Shown here: in pieces, positions 26,899 through 35,496 of the stretch
How positions within the stretch are numbered: the stretch's first letter is position 1
Layout: each line of letters opens with the position of its first letter
Source of the DNA: Candidatus Uhrbacteria bacterium
GTDB taxonomy: Bacteria; Patescibacteriota; Patescibacteriia; 2-12-FULL-60-25
Assembly (NCBI GenBank): GCA_020854265.1
Contig: JADZFU010000004.1
Coordinates: 364,483 to 428,482, forward strand
Length of the DNA stretch: 64,000 bases
Reading direction: 5' to 3'
Position numbers and translations under genes: made by a program
Notes under the pieces: model-generated
Told to the model about the DNA's origin: nothing
What the model saw: the letters and a program-made list of their open reading frames with translations, nothing else
The model's database searches: none

Positions 26899-27345
26899 GT
26901 GCCTGAAAAGTTTGTCGTCCCGCAATTTATCGATAACGAAGACAAGATTCTCGGACCGATCACGGTGCGGCAATTCTTGATTTGTCTCGGGGCAGCAGGT
27001 ATTGAGTTTGCTTGGTATACGTTTTTGCCTGTTCCGTACTTTATTTTGGCTACCATAGTTACCGTTGGAATTGCAGGCACTTTCGGATTTTTAAAGGTAA
27101 ACGGTGCTCCATTCCATATCTTTTTCATCAATGCCCTTCAAACCGTGGTCCGCCCAAAGATTAGGGTTTGGCACAAAGAGCTTAATGATAATGAGCTTCG
27201 CGTTCTAAGCGCAAAACCGCCAGATAAGCAGTCATTGGCACCCATGAGTACCAAGGCCCGTCCTGAATCCACACGTTTACGCGATTTAGCCCTCACGGTT
27301 AATACCGGAGGGGTGTACAATCCAGACGAAGACCTTGAGCGATAA
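26899..27345 (+). CDS. PrgI family T4SS membrane protein (GTG start)
   Basis: Small inner-membrane component that accompanies VirB4 in Gram-positive-type and CPR secretion clusters. 148 residues. It has the family pattern of an N-terminal VPQFIDNEDKILGPITVRQF stretch, two adjacent transmembrane helices (about residues 25-70), then APFHIFFINALQ and a soluble tail. The GTG start is chosen because the predicted transcription start coincides with it. The next gene begins 3 nt after the stop. Confidence 0.85.
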   Translation: MPEKFVVPQFIDNEDKILGPITVRQFLICLGAAGIEFAWYTFLPVPYFILATIVTVGIAGTFGFLKVNGAPFHIFFINALQTVVRPKIRVWHKELNDNELRVLSAKPPDKQSLAPMSTKARPESTRLRDLALTVNTGGVYNPDEDLER

Positions 27346-27348
27346 TCT

Positions 27349-28038
27349 ATGCAGAGCAAGAAGCTTGCCGGCTCCAAGCCAGGCGTACCCTCACAAAAGT
27401 TTCTCGATATCGCGGAGATCCGCGATGATCTTGTGATTTTGAAAGACGGGACCTTGCGAGCGGTCCTACTCGTTTCAAGTATCAACTTTTCCCTCAAGTC
27501 TTTGGATGAGCAAAATGCCATTGTCCAGTCGTATATGCAGTTCTTGAACGGCCTGGACTATCCCATCCAAGTGGTCATTCAATCTCGACGCATGAATATC
27601 GACAATTACATGCGCCAAATGCAAGAGCAGGAAAAACAAATGACAAATGATCTGCTCAAACGGCAAATCAAAGATTATCAAGCATTTGTACTTCAGCTGG
27701 TGAAGCTGGGAGATATCATGCAGAAGCGTTTTTATGTGGTGGTACCTCTTAATCCCGCTTCCGATCAAGGCACGACCCAAAAAGGCTTTATCCAACGTCT
27801 TGGAGAAATACTTTCGCCAACCATTTCAGGAAAAGTTAGCGAACAAAAATTCCAAAAAATGAAATTCGATTTAGGGCTCCGAACAAACCAAATCATCGGG
27901 GGTCTTTCGTCCATGTCCCTGAATGCCGTACAGCTCGATACACAGAGCCTGATCGAGCTGTTCTATACAGTTTACAATCCGGAATTGTTCGAGACTCAAC
28001 GCATGACCGATTTAAACGCTCTTCAAATAGAAGGGTAA
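27349..28038 (+). CDS. TraC/VirB4 N-terminal domain as a separate protein
   Basis: 229 residues matching the N-terminal, non-ATPase region of TraC/VirB4-type proteins: LDIAEIRDDLVILKDGTLRA, SLDEQNAIVQSYMQFLNGLD and QVVIQSRRMNIDNYMRQM. There is no Walker motif. It lies between PrgI and the ATPase-bearing VirB4 gene (6 nt gap), so it probably supplies in trans the membrane-contacting part that is covalently attached in full-length VirB4. Split arrangements like this are known in CPR genomes; the assignment is from motif and context. Confidence 0.78.
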   Translation: MQSKKLAGSKPGVPSQKFLDIAEIRDDLVILKDGTLRAVLLVSSINFSLKSLDEQNAIVQSYMQFLNGLDYPIQVVIQSRRMNIDNYMRQMQEQEKQMTNDLLKRQIKDYQAFVLQLVKLGDIMQKRFYVVVPLNPASDQGTTQKGFIQRLGEILSPTISGKVSEQKFQKMKFDLGLRTNQIIGGLSSMSLNAVQLDTQSLIELFYTVYNPELFETQRMTDLNALQIEG

Positions 28039-28044
28039 CTTCCT

Positions 28045-29943
28045 ATGGCCTTTGAAACCGAGAAAAAACCAAGTATAGATCCTTCCCAGCTCGTGGCAGG
28101 AGGAGTTTCGATACAAAAAGGCCCGACCAAAGAAGAGCAAAAGCGCAAAGTTGAAGAAGAAAAGATCGCTTTGGAAGAAGAGCGGATCTACCGCCGAGGC
28201 GTGTCATCAATTAAGGACTTGATTGCGCCGGCTGCCATGATCGTGGATCCGTCTTTTGTGCGTTTCGGCGATATTTTTGCCCGTACCTTGTTTGTCGTAA
28301 CCTATCCGCGCTATGTGACGGTCGGATGGGCGTCGCCGATTATCAATCTGTCAGCCCAGCTGGATATTGCGATGTTCTTTTATCCGATCAAGGCAGATAT
28401 CATCCTTAAACAATTGAAGAAAAAGGTAGGTACGCTCGAAGCCCAGATATCATCCGATGCAGAGTCGGGTAAGCCGCGCGATCCTATTTCTGAAACGGCT
28501 TTGCGCGATGTCGAGCAGCTGCGCGACGACCTGACCCAAGGCATCGAGCACTTTTTCCAATTTGCGTTTTACTGCACGTTTTATTCGAAAGACAAAGACG
28601 AATTAGAGCGCGTGACATCATCGGTCGAAAGCACATTCGCCTCGATGCTTATCTATACGCGCCGTGCATATTTCCAGGCTGAACAGGGATTCAATTCAAC
28701 CATGCCTATCGGTAATGACGAGCTGCAGATTACGTTTAACATGAGCACGTCGCCGATTGCATCGTCATTTCCGTTTACCAGCGCCGAACTCACCAGTGAT
28801 AATGGGATTTTGTACGGCGTAAACCGCCACAATAATTCTCTCATTATTTTTGACCGCTTCTCGCTGCAAAATGCCAATGCGGTTATCTTTGCAACTTCAG
28901 GCGCGGGCAAATCATATACGGTCAAATTGGAGATCCTGCGCTCCATGATGTTGGGCGTGGACGTCATCTGTATTGATCCCGAAATGGAGTATAAAAACCT
29001 TTCGGATGCTGTCGGAGGCACGTATATCAATATTTCACTTGCATCGCGTTCCAAAATCAACCCATTCGATCTTCCGAGACCGACAGGCGAAGCGTTTTCG
29101 GTTGAGGACATTATCCGAAGTGCCGTCATTACGATTAAAGGCTTGCTGCGTTTGATGTTAGGCAAAATCACGACCGCGGAAGACTCGATCCTTGATCGTG
29201 CACTGCTTGAAACTTTTGCCAAAAAAGACATTACACCGGGTGCCGACCTAACAACGGTTGAGCCTCCTATCATGAAAGATTTCCAAGATATCTTGGAGGG
29301 TATGGAGGGCACGGCCGAGCTCATCGTCAAATTGAAGAAGTTTACCGAGGGTACATTTGCCGGTTTGTTAAACTCTCCGACAACGGTTCAGATGAATAAC
29401 CAGCTCGTCGTATTCTCGGTACGCGATCTTGAAGATGAACTTCGTCCGATGGCGATTTATACAATCGTGAATTATATTTGGAATGTCGTTCGTTCAGAAA
29501 GAAAAAAGCGCATTCTTGTCATCGACGAGGCTTGGTGGCTGATGCAAAACGAAGATTCAGCCAAATTCGTTTTTGCCTTGGTAAAACGCTGCCGTAAATA
29601 TTTCCTTGGCATTACAACCATTACTCAGGACGTGAATGACTTCTTAACATCGCCCTACGGCCAGGCGATCGTGACCAATAGCTCCATGCAAATGCTGCTC
29701 AAGCAGTCACCGGCAGCCATTGATCTTATCGCAAGAACATTCTTGCTGACACAGTCGGAAAAATACTTGCTGCTTGAATCCGGCGTAGGGGAAGGCATTT
29801 TCTTTGCAGGTGCCAAGCATGCAGCCATCCAAGTGGTCGCCTCATACACCGAGGACCAAATAGTCACTACGAATCCGCAACAGCTGCTTAAAATCGAGCA
29901 GCAAAAAAAGGAGTTCCAAGCTGAACAAGAAGGTCTCACCTAA
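28045..29943 (+). CDS. VirB4-family secretion ATPase
   Basis: Energy-providing ATPase of the T4SS-like machine. 632 residues: a charged N-terminal stretch (to about 50), a VirB4 N-region, then a RecA-like ATPase domain with Walker A ATSGAGKSYTVK (about residues 284-295), IDPEMEY after strand 2 and Walker B RILVIDEAWWLM (about 488-499). The VKRCRKYFLGITTITQDV block and QSPAAIDLI are typical of the family. It follows the TraC-N gene by 6 nt and precedes a VirB8-like candidate by 5 nt. Confidence 0.93.
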   Translation: MAFETEKKPSIDPSQLVAGGVSIQKGPTKEEQKRKVEEEKIALEEERIYRRGVSSIKDLIAPAAMIVDPSFVRFGDIFARTLFVVTYPRYVTVGWASPIINLSAQLDIAMFFYPIKADIILKQLKKKVGTLEAQISSDAESGKPRDPISETALRDVEQLRDDLTQGIEHFFQFAFYCTFYSKDKDELERVTSSVESTFASMLIYTRRAYFQAEQGFNSTMPIGNDELQITFNMSTSPIASSFPFTSAELTSDNGILYGVNRHNNSLIIFDRFSLQNANAVIFATSGAGKSYTVKLEILRSMMLGVDVICIDPEMEYKNLSDAVGGTYINISLASRSKINPFDLPRPTGEAFSVEDIIRSAVITIKGLLRLMLGKITTAEDSILDRALLETFAKKDITPGADLTTVEPPIMKDFQDILEGMEGTAELIVKLKKFTEGTFAGLLNSPTTVQMNNQLVVFSVRDLEDELRPMAIYTIVNYIWNVVRSERKKRILVIDEAWWLMQNEDSAKFVFALVKRCRKYFLGITTITQDVNDFLTSPYGQAIVTNSSMQMLLKQSPAAIDLIARTFLLTQSEKYLLLESGVGEGIFFAGAKHAAIQVVASYTEDQIVTTNPQQLLKIEQQKKEFQAEQEGLT

Positions 29944-29948
29944 TCTTT

Positions 29949-30578
29949 ATGCAAAAGCGTCTACTTCTCATTGTCCTTATCCTGCTTGCCGCCGGAGGAT
30001 TGTTTGCCGTTTACTGGTTTGTTTTACGGCCTGTATTGCCCGGAGCACCTGTTCTGCAACCGCCCGCTTCGACCCAGCAGCCGTCAGTGCGCGAATTCCA
30101 ACCAGAAAACGCGGTTCCGCAGCCTCCAACGGCTACAGGGCCGGCGCCAAGCGCCACGGATCCAGCCGAGCAAGAGCGCCAAGCCCAGGAAGCCTTTAAA
30201 CGCTTTGCAATGGATTTGGCCGGACGTGTCGGTACGTATTCGAATGCTGACCAATACGGAAGCCTGAGGACCCTTCAAGCAAGTGTTGATACAGCATACG
30301 CAACAAAACTAGAGGAGCTTAGACAGAGCCTGCTTCGCGAGCACCCGTCATACGGTTCTAGCTATGGACAAAGTTTACGAGCTCTTTCTGCCACAATTGA
30401 CGCTGGATCGTTACCGCTCAGTACTCGAACGACCGCAAAAATAACCGTCCAAGGCCAATTAACGACTGATGCAAACGGGGTCAGTCAAACGAAATACGTT
30501 ACGGTTACATTTGATGCCCGTAAAAATGGAACAAGCTGGATTGCGACCGATGCTGTTTTTGCAGAAATGGCTCGATAA
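29949..30578 (+). CDS. Membrane-anchored protein, VirB8-like candidate
   Basis: 209 residues. One N-terminal transmembrane helix (about residues 5-27), a Pro/Thr/Gln-rich linker (about 28-75), then a mixed alpha/beta domain of about 120 residues (AQEAFKRFAMDLAGRVGTYS; TTAKITVQGQLTTDANG; VTVTFDARKNGTSWIATDAV). A membrane anchor plus periplasmic NTF2-like domain right after VirB4 is the layout of VirB8/TrbF proteins, but sequence identity is not obvious and this is inference. comF overlaps its 3' end by 29 nt. Confidence 0.6.
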   Translation: MQKRLLLIVLILLAAGGLFAVYWFVLRPVLPGAPVLQPPASTQQPSVREFQPENAVPQPPTATGPAPSATDPAEQERQAQEAFKRFAMDLAGRVGTYSNADQYGSLRTLQASVDTAYATKLEELRQSLLREHPSYGSSYGQSLRALSATIDAGSLPLSTRTTAKITVQGQLTTDANGVSQTKYVTVTFDARKNGTSWIATDAVFAEMAR

Positions 30579-31170
30579 GCTGCTGGATATTTTCTTTCCA
30601 CCCCGATGTGCAGCATGCCGCAGATCAGGGGATTGGTTTTGTAATGAGTGCCTTTCAAAAATACAGGTCGAACCCAATAACGCTTGTCCGGACGGAGTTG
30701 ATAATTGTATTTCATTCGTTCCGTATGCGAATAAGGAAATGCGGATTCTCGTCACGAGACTAAAGTACCAAAGCGCCTCTTGTCTCATCCCGGCGATAAA
30801 ACACGTTATTGAGAGGAGCGGGTATCGCGTCGCGGGTGACGCCGCGGTTACGTGGGTACCTGCCAGCAAAAAACGCTTGGCAGAAAGAGGGCTGGACCAC
30901 GCTCGAGCAATAGCCCAAGTGCTTTCACCGAATGCCCTGCCTCTTTTAGAGCGCGCCCGACATACGTTGACAAATGCGACACTCGAGCAACATGAGCTGA
31001 GGGAGGGGAATGTCGTCGGGGCGTTTCGCGCCATTCACCCAATTCCGGAACACGTAATTCTTGTTGACGATGTGCGCACGTCCGGAGCTACCGCAAGTGC
31101 ATGCGCAAAGGTGCTTCGTGAAAATGGTGCAAAGAACGTTGATCTGGTTACTCTTGCATACGGAGGATGA
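30550..31170 (+). CDS. comF: ComF family phosphoribosyltransferase-like protein
   Basis: Competence-associated protein of 206 residues from the ATG at 30550. The N-terminus has the four-cysteine zinc ribbon (FFPPRCAACRRSGDWFCNEC). The C-terminal PRTase domain carries the PRPP-binding motif VILVDDVRTSGAT (about residues 173-185) and AERGLDHARAIA. An in-frame upstream start at 30469 would lie deep in the preceding gene. dprA and recG also occur in the window, consistent with DNA uptake and processing. Confidence 0.9.
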   Translation: MLFLQKWLDKLLDIFFPPRCAACRRSGDWFCNECLSKIQVEPNNACPDGVDNCISFVPYANKEMRILVTRLKYQSASCLIPAIKHVIERSGYRVAGDAAVTWVPASKKRLAERGLDHARAIAQVLSPNALPLLERARHTLTNATLEQHELREGNVVGAFRAIHPIPEHVILVDDVRTSGATASACAKVLRENGAKNVDLVTLAYGG

Positions 31171-31176
31171 TACAAT
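31171..31176 (+). promoter_or_regulatory. -10 box TACAAT for the 31183 gene
   Basis: TACAAT begins right after the comF stop and ends 6 nt before the ATG at 31183, predicting a leaderless message. Confidence 0.5.
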
Positions 31177-31182
31177 ACAAGC

Positions 31183-31749
31183 ATGCCAAAAAGACATACG
31201 GGTTTTGGACTCATGAGAGATGTTCTGGTTATTATTGCGAGTATTTTTATCGCCGTAATTCTGGTTAGAACGCACACTCTCTCCAATATCCTGCTCCAAA
31301 CAAAAGAAATGGAATATTTTGGCAGCTTCATCGCAGGATTATTTTTTACCTCGGTTTTTACCACGGCCCCCGCAATTGTGACCCTAGGGCAGATAGCCGA
31401 GGCGAATAATGTTTGGATGACGGCTCTCTTTGGAGCTTTTGGAGCGCTGATCGGCGATTTGCTGATTTTTAGATTTATTCGAGATGAACTCACCGATCAT
31501 CTATCGGACGCAATGAAACATAACCCCGGCCTAAAGCGTTTCAAGGCACTCATGCGAGGAAAGCATTTCCGCTGGTTCACTATCGCGCTCGGTGGGTTAA
31601 TCATCGCTTCACCACTGCCTGATGAATTGGGTATTAGCCTGATCGGTTTAACAAAATCCAGCACAAAATACTTCATCCCGATGTCGCTCATTTTTAATTT
31701 TATCGGTATTTTATTGATCGGATTTGCAGCAAGGGCTATACCTGGCTAA
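31183..31749 (+). CDS. Small integral membrane protein
   Basis: 188 residues with about five transmembrane helices (near residues 10-27, 45-65, 80-98, 130-148 and 160-180). GSFIAGLFFTSVFTTAPAI and ALFGAFGALIGDLLIFRFI resemble the helical hairpins of DedA/SNARE-associated-type and small transporter proteins, but no diagnostic motif allows assignment. It ends just before the MerR-type promoter. The ATG is fixed by the -10 box 6 nt upstream. Confidence 0.65.
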   Translation: MPKRHTGFGLMRDVLVIIASIFIAVILVRTHTLSNILLQTKEMEYFGSFIAGLFFTSVFTTAPAIVTLGQIAEANNVWMTALFGAFGALIGDLLIFRFIRDELTDHLSDAMKHNPGLKRFKALMRGKHFRWFTIALGGLIIASPLPDELGISLIGLTKSSTKYFIPMSLIFNFIGILLIGFAARAIPG

Positions 31750-31759
31750 AAAATTGCTA

Positions 31760-31790
31760 TTGACCCTTACGTTGCGTCAGGGTTTAGAGT
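31760..31790 (+). promoter_or_regulatory. MerR/TipA-type operator-promoter
   Basis: -35 TTGACC (31760-31765) and -10 TAGAGT (31785-31790) are separated by 19 bp, the over-long spacer characteristic of MerR-activated promoters. The spacer and -35 hold the inverted repeat ACCCTTACG-ttg-CGTCAGGGT (31763-31783, one mismatch). This implies autoregulation of the MerR gene starting at 31814. Confidence 0.8.
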
Positions 31791-31813
31791 ATGTCACGGT
31801 GCTGATCAGCGCT

Positions 31814-32581
31814 ATGACATATACCGTAAATCAATTAGCGAAACTCGCCGGTATCAGCGTGCGCACGCTGCATTACTATGACCAGATCGGTCTGTTTAAA
31901 CCGGCGTCACTTCGCAAGAACGGCTATCGCGAGTATGGCGAGAAGGAATTGCTTGTGCTCCAGCAAATCCTATTTTTTCGCGAGCTTGATTTTCCGGTTG
32001 AGGAGATCAAGAGGATCATGTCGTCGCCTTCATTCGATATGCGGCTCGCATTGCGAGATCATCGGGCCATGATCGAGCTAAAGAAAAAACGATTGAACCG
32101 GCTCATTAAAACCATCGATAAAACCCTTCATAAACTTGAAAATAATATATCTATGAACGAACAAGACCTGAAAGAAACGTACGATACCTTTGGCGAAGAT
32201 ACGGTAAAAAAATATGCCGAAGAAGTAAAACAGCGCTGGGGAAATACGGAAGCGTATAAGCAGTCCATGGAGCGTTATGCCAAGACATCCAAGGAAGATC
32301 TTGAAAAATACAAGAAGGATGCCGACATATTCATGAAAGCCGTTGCTGAAGTTGCGGATCAAGGCCCACTGAGTGTGGCTATGCAGGAAAAAATTGCCCA
32401 GCATTTTGACGCACTGCGTACATGGTATGAACCAAATTTCGAAATGTACCGCGGCTTGGCCAAGATGTATGTAGATGACCCGCGATTTGAAGCGTATTAC
32501 GAAAAATACAAACCAGGACTCGCTAAAATTTTTAGCGAAGCTATGCTGTATTACGCAGACCAAAACGAGCCGAAGAAATAA
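31814..32581 (+). CDS. MerR family regulator with TipAS ligand-binding domain
   Basis: Transcription factor of 255 residues. The N-terminal MerR winged HTH (TVNQLAKLAGISVRTLHYYD, residues 4-23, then GLFKPA and GYREYGE) is followed by a coiled-coil dimer helix (about 80-115) and a C-terminal TipAS-like domain (about 120-250; QRWGNTEAYKQSMERYAK, FEAYYEKYKPGLA) that in the family binds thiopeptides and other small molecules. The ATG at 31814 follows a MerR-type promoter with 19-bp spacer and inverted repeat, so it probably activates its own gene when ligand is bound. No separate target gene is adjacent. Confidence 0.93.
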   Translation: MTYTVNQLAKLAGISVRTLHYYDQIGLFKPASLRKNGYREYGEKELLVLQQILFFRELDFPVEEIKRIMSSPSFDMRLALRDHRAMIELKKKRLNRLIKTIDKTLHKLENNISMNEQDLKETYDTFGEDTVKKYAEEVKQRWGNTEAYKQSMERYAKTSKEDLEKYKKDADIFMKAVAEVADQGPLSVAMQEKIAQHFDALRTWYEPNFEMYRGLAKMYVDDPRFEAYYEKYKPGLAKIFSEAMLYYADQNEPKK

Positions 32582-32591
32582 AAATATAGAG

Positions 32592-32617
32592 AAAACCGCC
32601 CTGGTAAGGGCGGTTTT
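32592..32617. terminator. Bidirectional terminator between merR-type gene and the 300-residue protein gene
   Basis: AAAACCGCC/GGCGGTTTT with 8-nt loop. It overlaps the last codon of the converging minus-strand gene. Confidence 0.8.
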
Positions 32618-33518
32618 ATTCAGTTTCAATTTCCACCGACTCTAATTGCCCACCGCTTATCTTGAAGTATTGGTCTGAAATTTTTGGGATACCGCCCATC
32701 GTTTTACGGATTGATTTAAACTTCAGCATCTCTCTATGCATTTCTATTGCGCTAGAGGTGTTGAGCTCTTCGGATACGAACACTACCCTAACAGGGATGA
32801 GTATTTTTAACCGTCTTAGTTTTTTGAGAAAGTTTTGAACAAGATAAAAAACATTTCTAAAACTCTTTTCAGTCAGATAACGGATCTCAATAATCTCTTC
32901 TATATGAGAGTCGCTCTGCACTAAGCCATCAACTATTACTTTCGTGTCACCTTCTTGATTTTCAAATTTTTGATGAGGAACTAGTTTCTTGGAGGTATCT
33001 GCATAGATGTCTTGAAAGTATTTAAAAACTAAGCTCTCTACCAACGTCATTTTTTCTTCTCTGTCTTTTGCCTTCTCGCTCTTACTTATTTTTTGCTCGG
33101 GAATACTTGGGCTTAGCATAACCATTTTTACCTGTTCAGGCGTAGCTGTAACTTTGCTTTCTTCCTCCGCTAATTCTTGCGCTTCACTGACAATTTTTTC
33201 TTTAAGCTCATCTTTATCGGCTGGTTCTGGATTTGGAGCAGGCATCTGAATGACGGTTTGCATGTTTATCTGATTTTTTATCTCTGAAATTGAGTGCTTG
33301 ATATCTCTTTTCGCTTCCTCAATCTCCTTCTTCACGCTAACACCAAAAAGTGATACCTCGCTTACTAGTGGTAATAAGACTAGGATGAACCACAAAACAA
33401 ATAAGAACTGGTCGAATTGTTCAAAACTGTTTATAAAAATACGATATAAACCAGCCAAAGTTGTGATAGCTACCAAGCTAATCCACCATGCCTTTCTAAA
33501 GACGTCCGAGAAATTCAT
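32616..33518 (-). CDS. Hypothetical membrane protein, AT-rich gene
   Basis: Function not recognised; 300 residues from the ATG giving NFSDVFRKAWW. Two N-terminal hydrophobic segments (about residues 12-30 and 38-60) are followed by a charged coiled-coil stretch. A compact C-terminal domain (about 165-300) contains VIVDGLVQSDSHIEEIIEIRY, where D-x(n)-E-x-R could be the core of a restriction-nuclease-like fold, though the lysine is replaced. The gene is visibly more AT-rich than its neighbours, which suggests recent acquisition. It is flanked by two strong hairpins, so it is a single-gene unit. Confidence 0.65.
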   Translation of the reverse strand: MNFSDVFRKAWWISLVAITTLAGLYRIFINSFEQFDQFLFVLWFILVLLPLVSEVSLFGVSVKKEIEEAKRDIKHSISEIKNQINMQTVIQMPAPNPEPADKDELKEKIVSEAQELAEEESKVTATPEQVKMVMLSPSIPEQKISKSEKAKDREEKMTLVESLVFKYFQDIYADTSKKLVPHQKFENQEGDTKVIVDGLVQSDSHIEEIIEIRYLTEKSFRNVFYLVQNFLKKLRRLKILIPVRVVFVSEELNTSSAIEMHREMLKFKSIRKTMGGIPKISDQYFKISGGQLESVEIETE

Positions 33519-33579
33519 AATACGTATGAGTCTATTTATTTGCTTCTTACCACGATTTACCGCACTACAAAAGAAATTC

Positions 33580-33603
33580 AAATCCCCGCTCATGCGGGGA
33601 TTT
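33580..33603. terminator. Palindromic terminator hairpin
   Basis: AAATCCCCGC/GCGGGGATTT, perfect 10-bp stem with tcat loop, just after the stop of the minus-strand HIT-like gene. Confidence 0.7.
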
Positions 33604-33605
33604 GT

Positions 33606-34040
33606 TTACAGTAAATTCTTGATTTCATCCCGAATCGCAACAATCGTCTTCCGATCCTGCTTTTCCGTCGTCCAACAAACCGGCATCGTGTGATCTTGAT
33701 CCTTCCATGTTTTACCAAGGAATTCTCGATCCGACTTGTATCGCGGAATTCCGTGGATGTGGAGGTGGTGGACGAAGTTGCCCATTTGCCAGTAGTTGAA
33801 ACGATCGGGTTTGAAGGTGGGATTATTTTCAAGCGCACCCTGAATCTCGTTCAAGACTTTCTTGAATTCCAAAAATTCATCATCGGTCAGATCGGAGAGT
33901 TTTTCCACGCCTTGTCTTTTACAAAAGACAATAAAATTACCAAACGTATGTTGAGCGTAGCTGACTTCCAGGGCCCAATATTTATATTCTTTTATCGTTG
34001 CATCAGGATAATTGTTTTTTGGGTCCCAAAAGCGGTCCAT
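33606..34040 (-). CDS. HIT-family-like nucleotide hydrolase
   Basis: 144 residues. HHLHIHGIPRY (about residues 93-103) carries the alternating-histidine triad of HIT proteins (H-x-H-x-H), with an Asn-rich MGNFVHH lead-in. FGNFIVFCKRQG and LTDDEFLEFKKVLNEIQ fit the N-terminal strands and helix of the fold. Family members hydrolyse dinucleoside polyphosphates or nucleoside phosphoramidates; substrate unknown. It follows the DUF1428-like gene by 3 nt, probably co-transcribed. Confidence 0.8.
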   Translation of the reverse strand: MDRFWDPKNNYPDATIKEYKYWALEVSYAQHTFGNFIVFCKRQGVEKLSDLTDDEFLEFKKVLNEIQGALENNPTFKPDRFNYWQMGNFVHHLHIHGIPRYKSDREFLGKTWKDQDHTMPVCWTTEKQDRKTIVAIRDEIKNLL

Positions 34041-34043
34041 ATA

Positions 34044-34433
34044 CTACTTCTTCCAAAGCTCCACAACCGCTTTGAATCCTCCGAACGCCATTCGTTTTTC
34101 ATCAAATGGCATGACAAATTTTTCCGGATGTTTGTCCGCCCATTCACCCATTTCCTTCATGACCTTTTTATTTACCTGATCGCGATGTTTGCGCGATTTA
34201 TAGATAATGAATGAAAACCAGACGGTTTCGCTTGGTTTTAATTTTGCCATTCTTGTAAACCGCAACTGTTTGGATGGAACCCCCATATTCGGATTCAAAT
34301 CATCGCCGATGCATTCGTAGTAGCCGAGTGCGCCATGTTTCATCCATGAATTACCGCCATCTTTTGCCATTTTTTGATAGGCAGCGATATTTTTTTTAGG
34401 GACAACGAGCACAAAACCATCAATATAGGACAT
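34044..34433 (-). CDS. DUF1428 (YbaA-like) protein
   Basis: 129 residues from the ATG giving SYIDGFVLVVPKK, which matches the start of YbaA/DUF1428 proteins (YVDGFVVAVP type). Other conserved elements are the aromatic/acid pattern YYECIGDDLN, the ETVWFSFIIYKSRKHRD strand and the C-terminal MPFDEKRMAFGGFKAVVE. It belongs to the dimeric alpha+beta barrel superfamily; biochemical role unknown. A longer reading from 34472 adds 13 residues that are not conserved. Confidence 0.85.
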   Translation of the reverse strand: MSYIDGFVLVVPKKNIAAYQKMAKDGGNSWMKHGALGYYECIGDDLNPNMGVPSKQLRFTRMAKLKPSETVWFSFIIYKSRKHRDQVNKKVMKEMGEWADKHPEKFVMPFDEKRMAFGGFKAVVELWKK

Positions 34434-34476
34434 AGTTGATAAATGATACGAATTACCGATGTATTTTACCATATGC

Positions 34477-34482
34477 TAACCT
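34477..34482 (+). promoter_or_regulatory. -10 box TAACCT for the M23 peptidase
   Basis: TAACCT ends 6 nt before the ATG at 34489, spacing that predicts a leaderless transcript. Confidence 0.4.
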
Positions 34483-34488
34483 AGCTAG

Positions 34489-35496
34489 ATGATACGCGAT
34501 ATACGTACCTTTCTATCTCTCTCGGGACTCATCTTGTCCCTGTCTTTGCCCTTATCTGCGAATGCACTTGATGATATTAGACCCATAGTGTTTCCGACCG
34601 ATGCGACGCTTACCGTAGAAGATAATTATGGCCTCGAGAGAAGCGGAGGTAGAATTCATGAAGGAATCGACATCATGGGCCCTAAACTGACTCCGCTTTA
34701 CGCGGCAGTAGATGGCAGAGTACGGCATCTAAATATCCCAGAGGAAACGTGGGGGTATGCCATCGTGCTTCAGGACGATGAAGGCTATACTTACCACTAT
34801 CTCCACGTAAATAACGACACTCCGGGGACGGATGACGGCGAGGGAGGAGAGGAGAATGCGTACGCTCCAGGTATCGCCGAGGATGTTCGGGTTTCAAAAG
34901 GACAATTTATCGGATGGATGGGGGATAGCGGCAATGCCGAAAGCGCTGGTTCGCATCTCCACTTTGAAATTCGCTTCGGAGGCGAGCCGATCAATCCGTA
35001 TGCAAGCTTGATCGCAGCCCGTTATCCCGGAACATATAACCGTAATGAGGCAGGCGCTGCGAGTCCAACCATTAATGACGATAGAGGTCTCGTCGGAAGC
35101 GGCGGTCAGTGTGTATCCGGCAGCTTGATCAAGAGCCAAACCAATAGCACGGTGTATTACTGCGGAGCAGATGGAAAACGCTACATTTTTCCCAACGATC
35201 GAGTCTACTTTACTTGGTATTCGGATTTTTCATCGGTTATAACCATTACGGATGCACAATTAGCCGCTCTACCCTTGGGGGGACTCGTTACTTACAAGCC
35301 GGGAAGCAAAATGGTTAAAATAGAGTCTTTGCCAAATGTATATGCAATTGAGAAAGGCGGCGTGCTGCGTTGGATAAAAACGCCCGCTATTGCCGCTAGT
35401 CTTTATGGATCAGATTGGGCAAAGAAAGTGGATGATGTAAGCGATGCGATTTTTGGCAGCTATAAAATAGGCGAGCCAATCTCAGCTATCAGATAA
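34489..35496 (+). CDS. Secreted M23 (LytM-type) peptidoglycan endopeptidase
   Basis: Zinc peptidase acting on the cell wall. The 335-residue product has a signal peptide (about residues 1-26, cut after SANA), an M23 domain with zinc ligands H57 and D61 in RIHEGIDIMG and the HxH in GSHLHFEIRFGG (about 154-164), and VSKGQFIGWMGDSGN before it. The C-terminal about 110 residues form a separate domain with a YYCGADGKRYIFPN / VYAIEKGGVLRWI repeat-like pattern often appended to CPR secreted proteins. The 3' end overlaps the convergent GIY-YIG gene by 8 nt. Confidence 0.9.
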   Translation: MIRDIRTFLSLSGLILSLSLPLSANALDDIRPIVFPTDATLTVEDNYGLERSGGRIHEGIDIMGPKLTPLYAAVDGRVRHLNIPEETWGYAIVLQDDEGYTYHYLHVNNDTPGTDDGEGGEENAYAPGIAEDVRVSKGQFIGWMGDSGNAESAGSHLHFEIRFGGEPINPYASLIAARYPGTYNRNEAGAASPTINDDRGLVGSGGQCVSGSLIKSQTNSTVYYCGADGKRYIFPNDRVYFTWYSDFSSVITITDAQLAALPLGGLVTYKPGSKMVKIESLPNVYAIEKGGVLRWIKTPAIAASLYGSDWAKKVDDVSDAIFGSYKIGEPISAIR

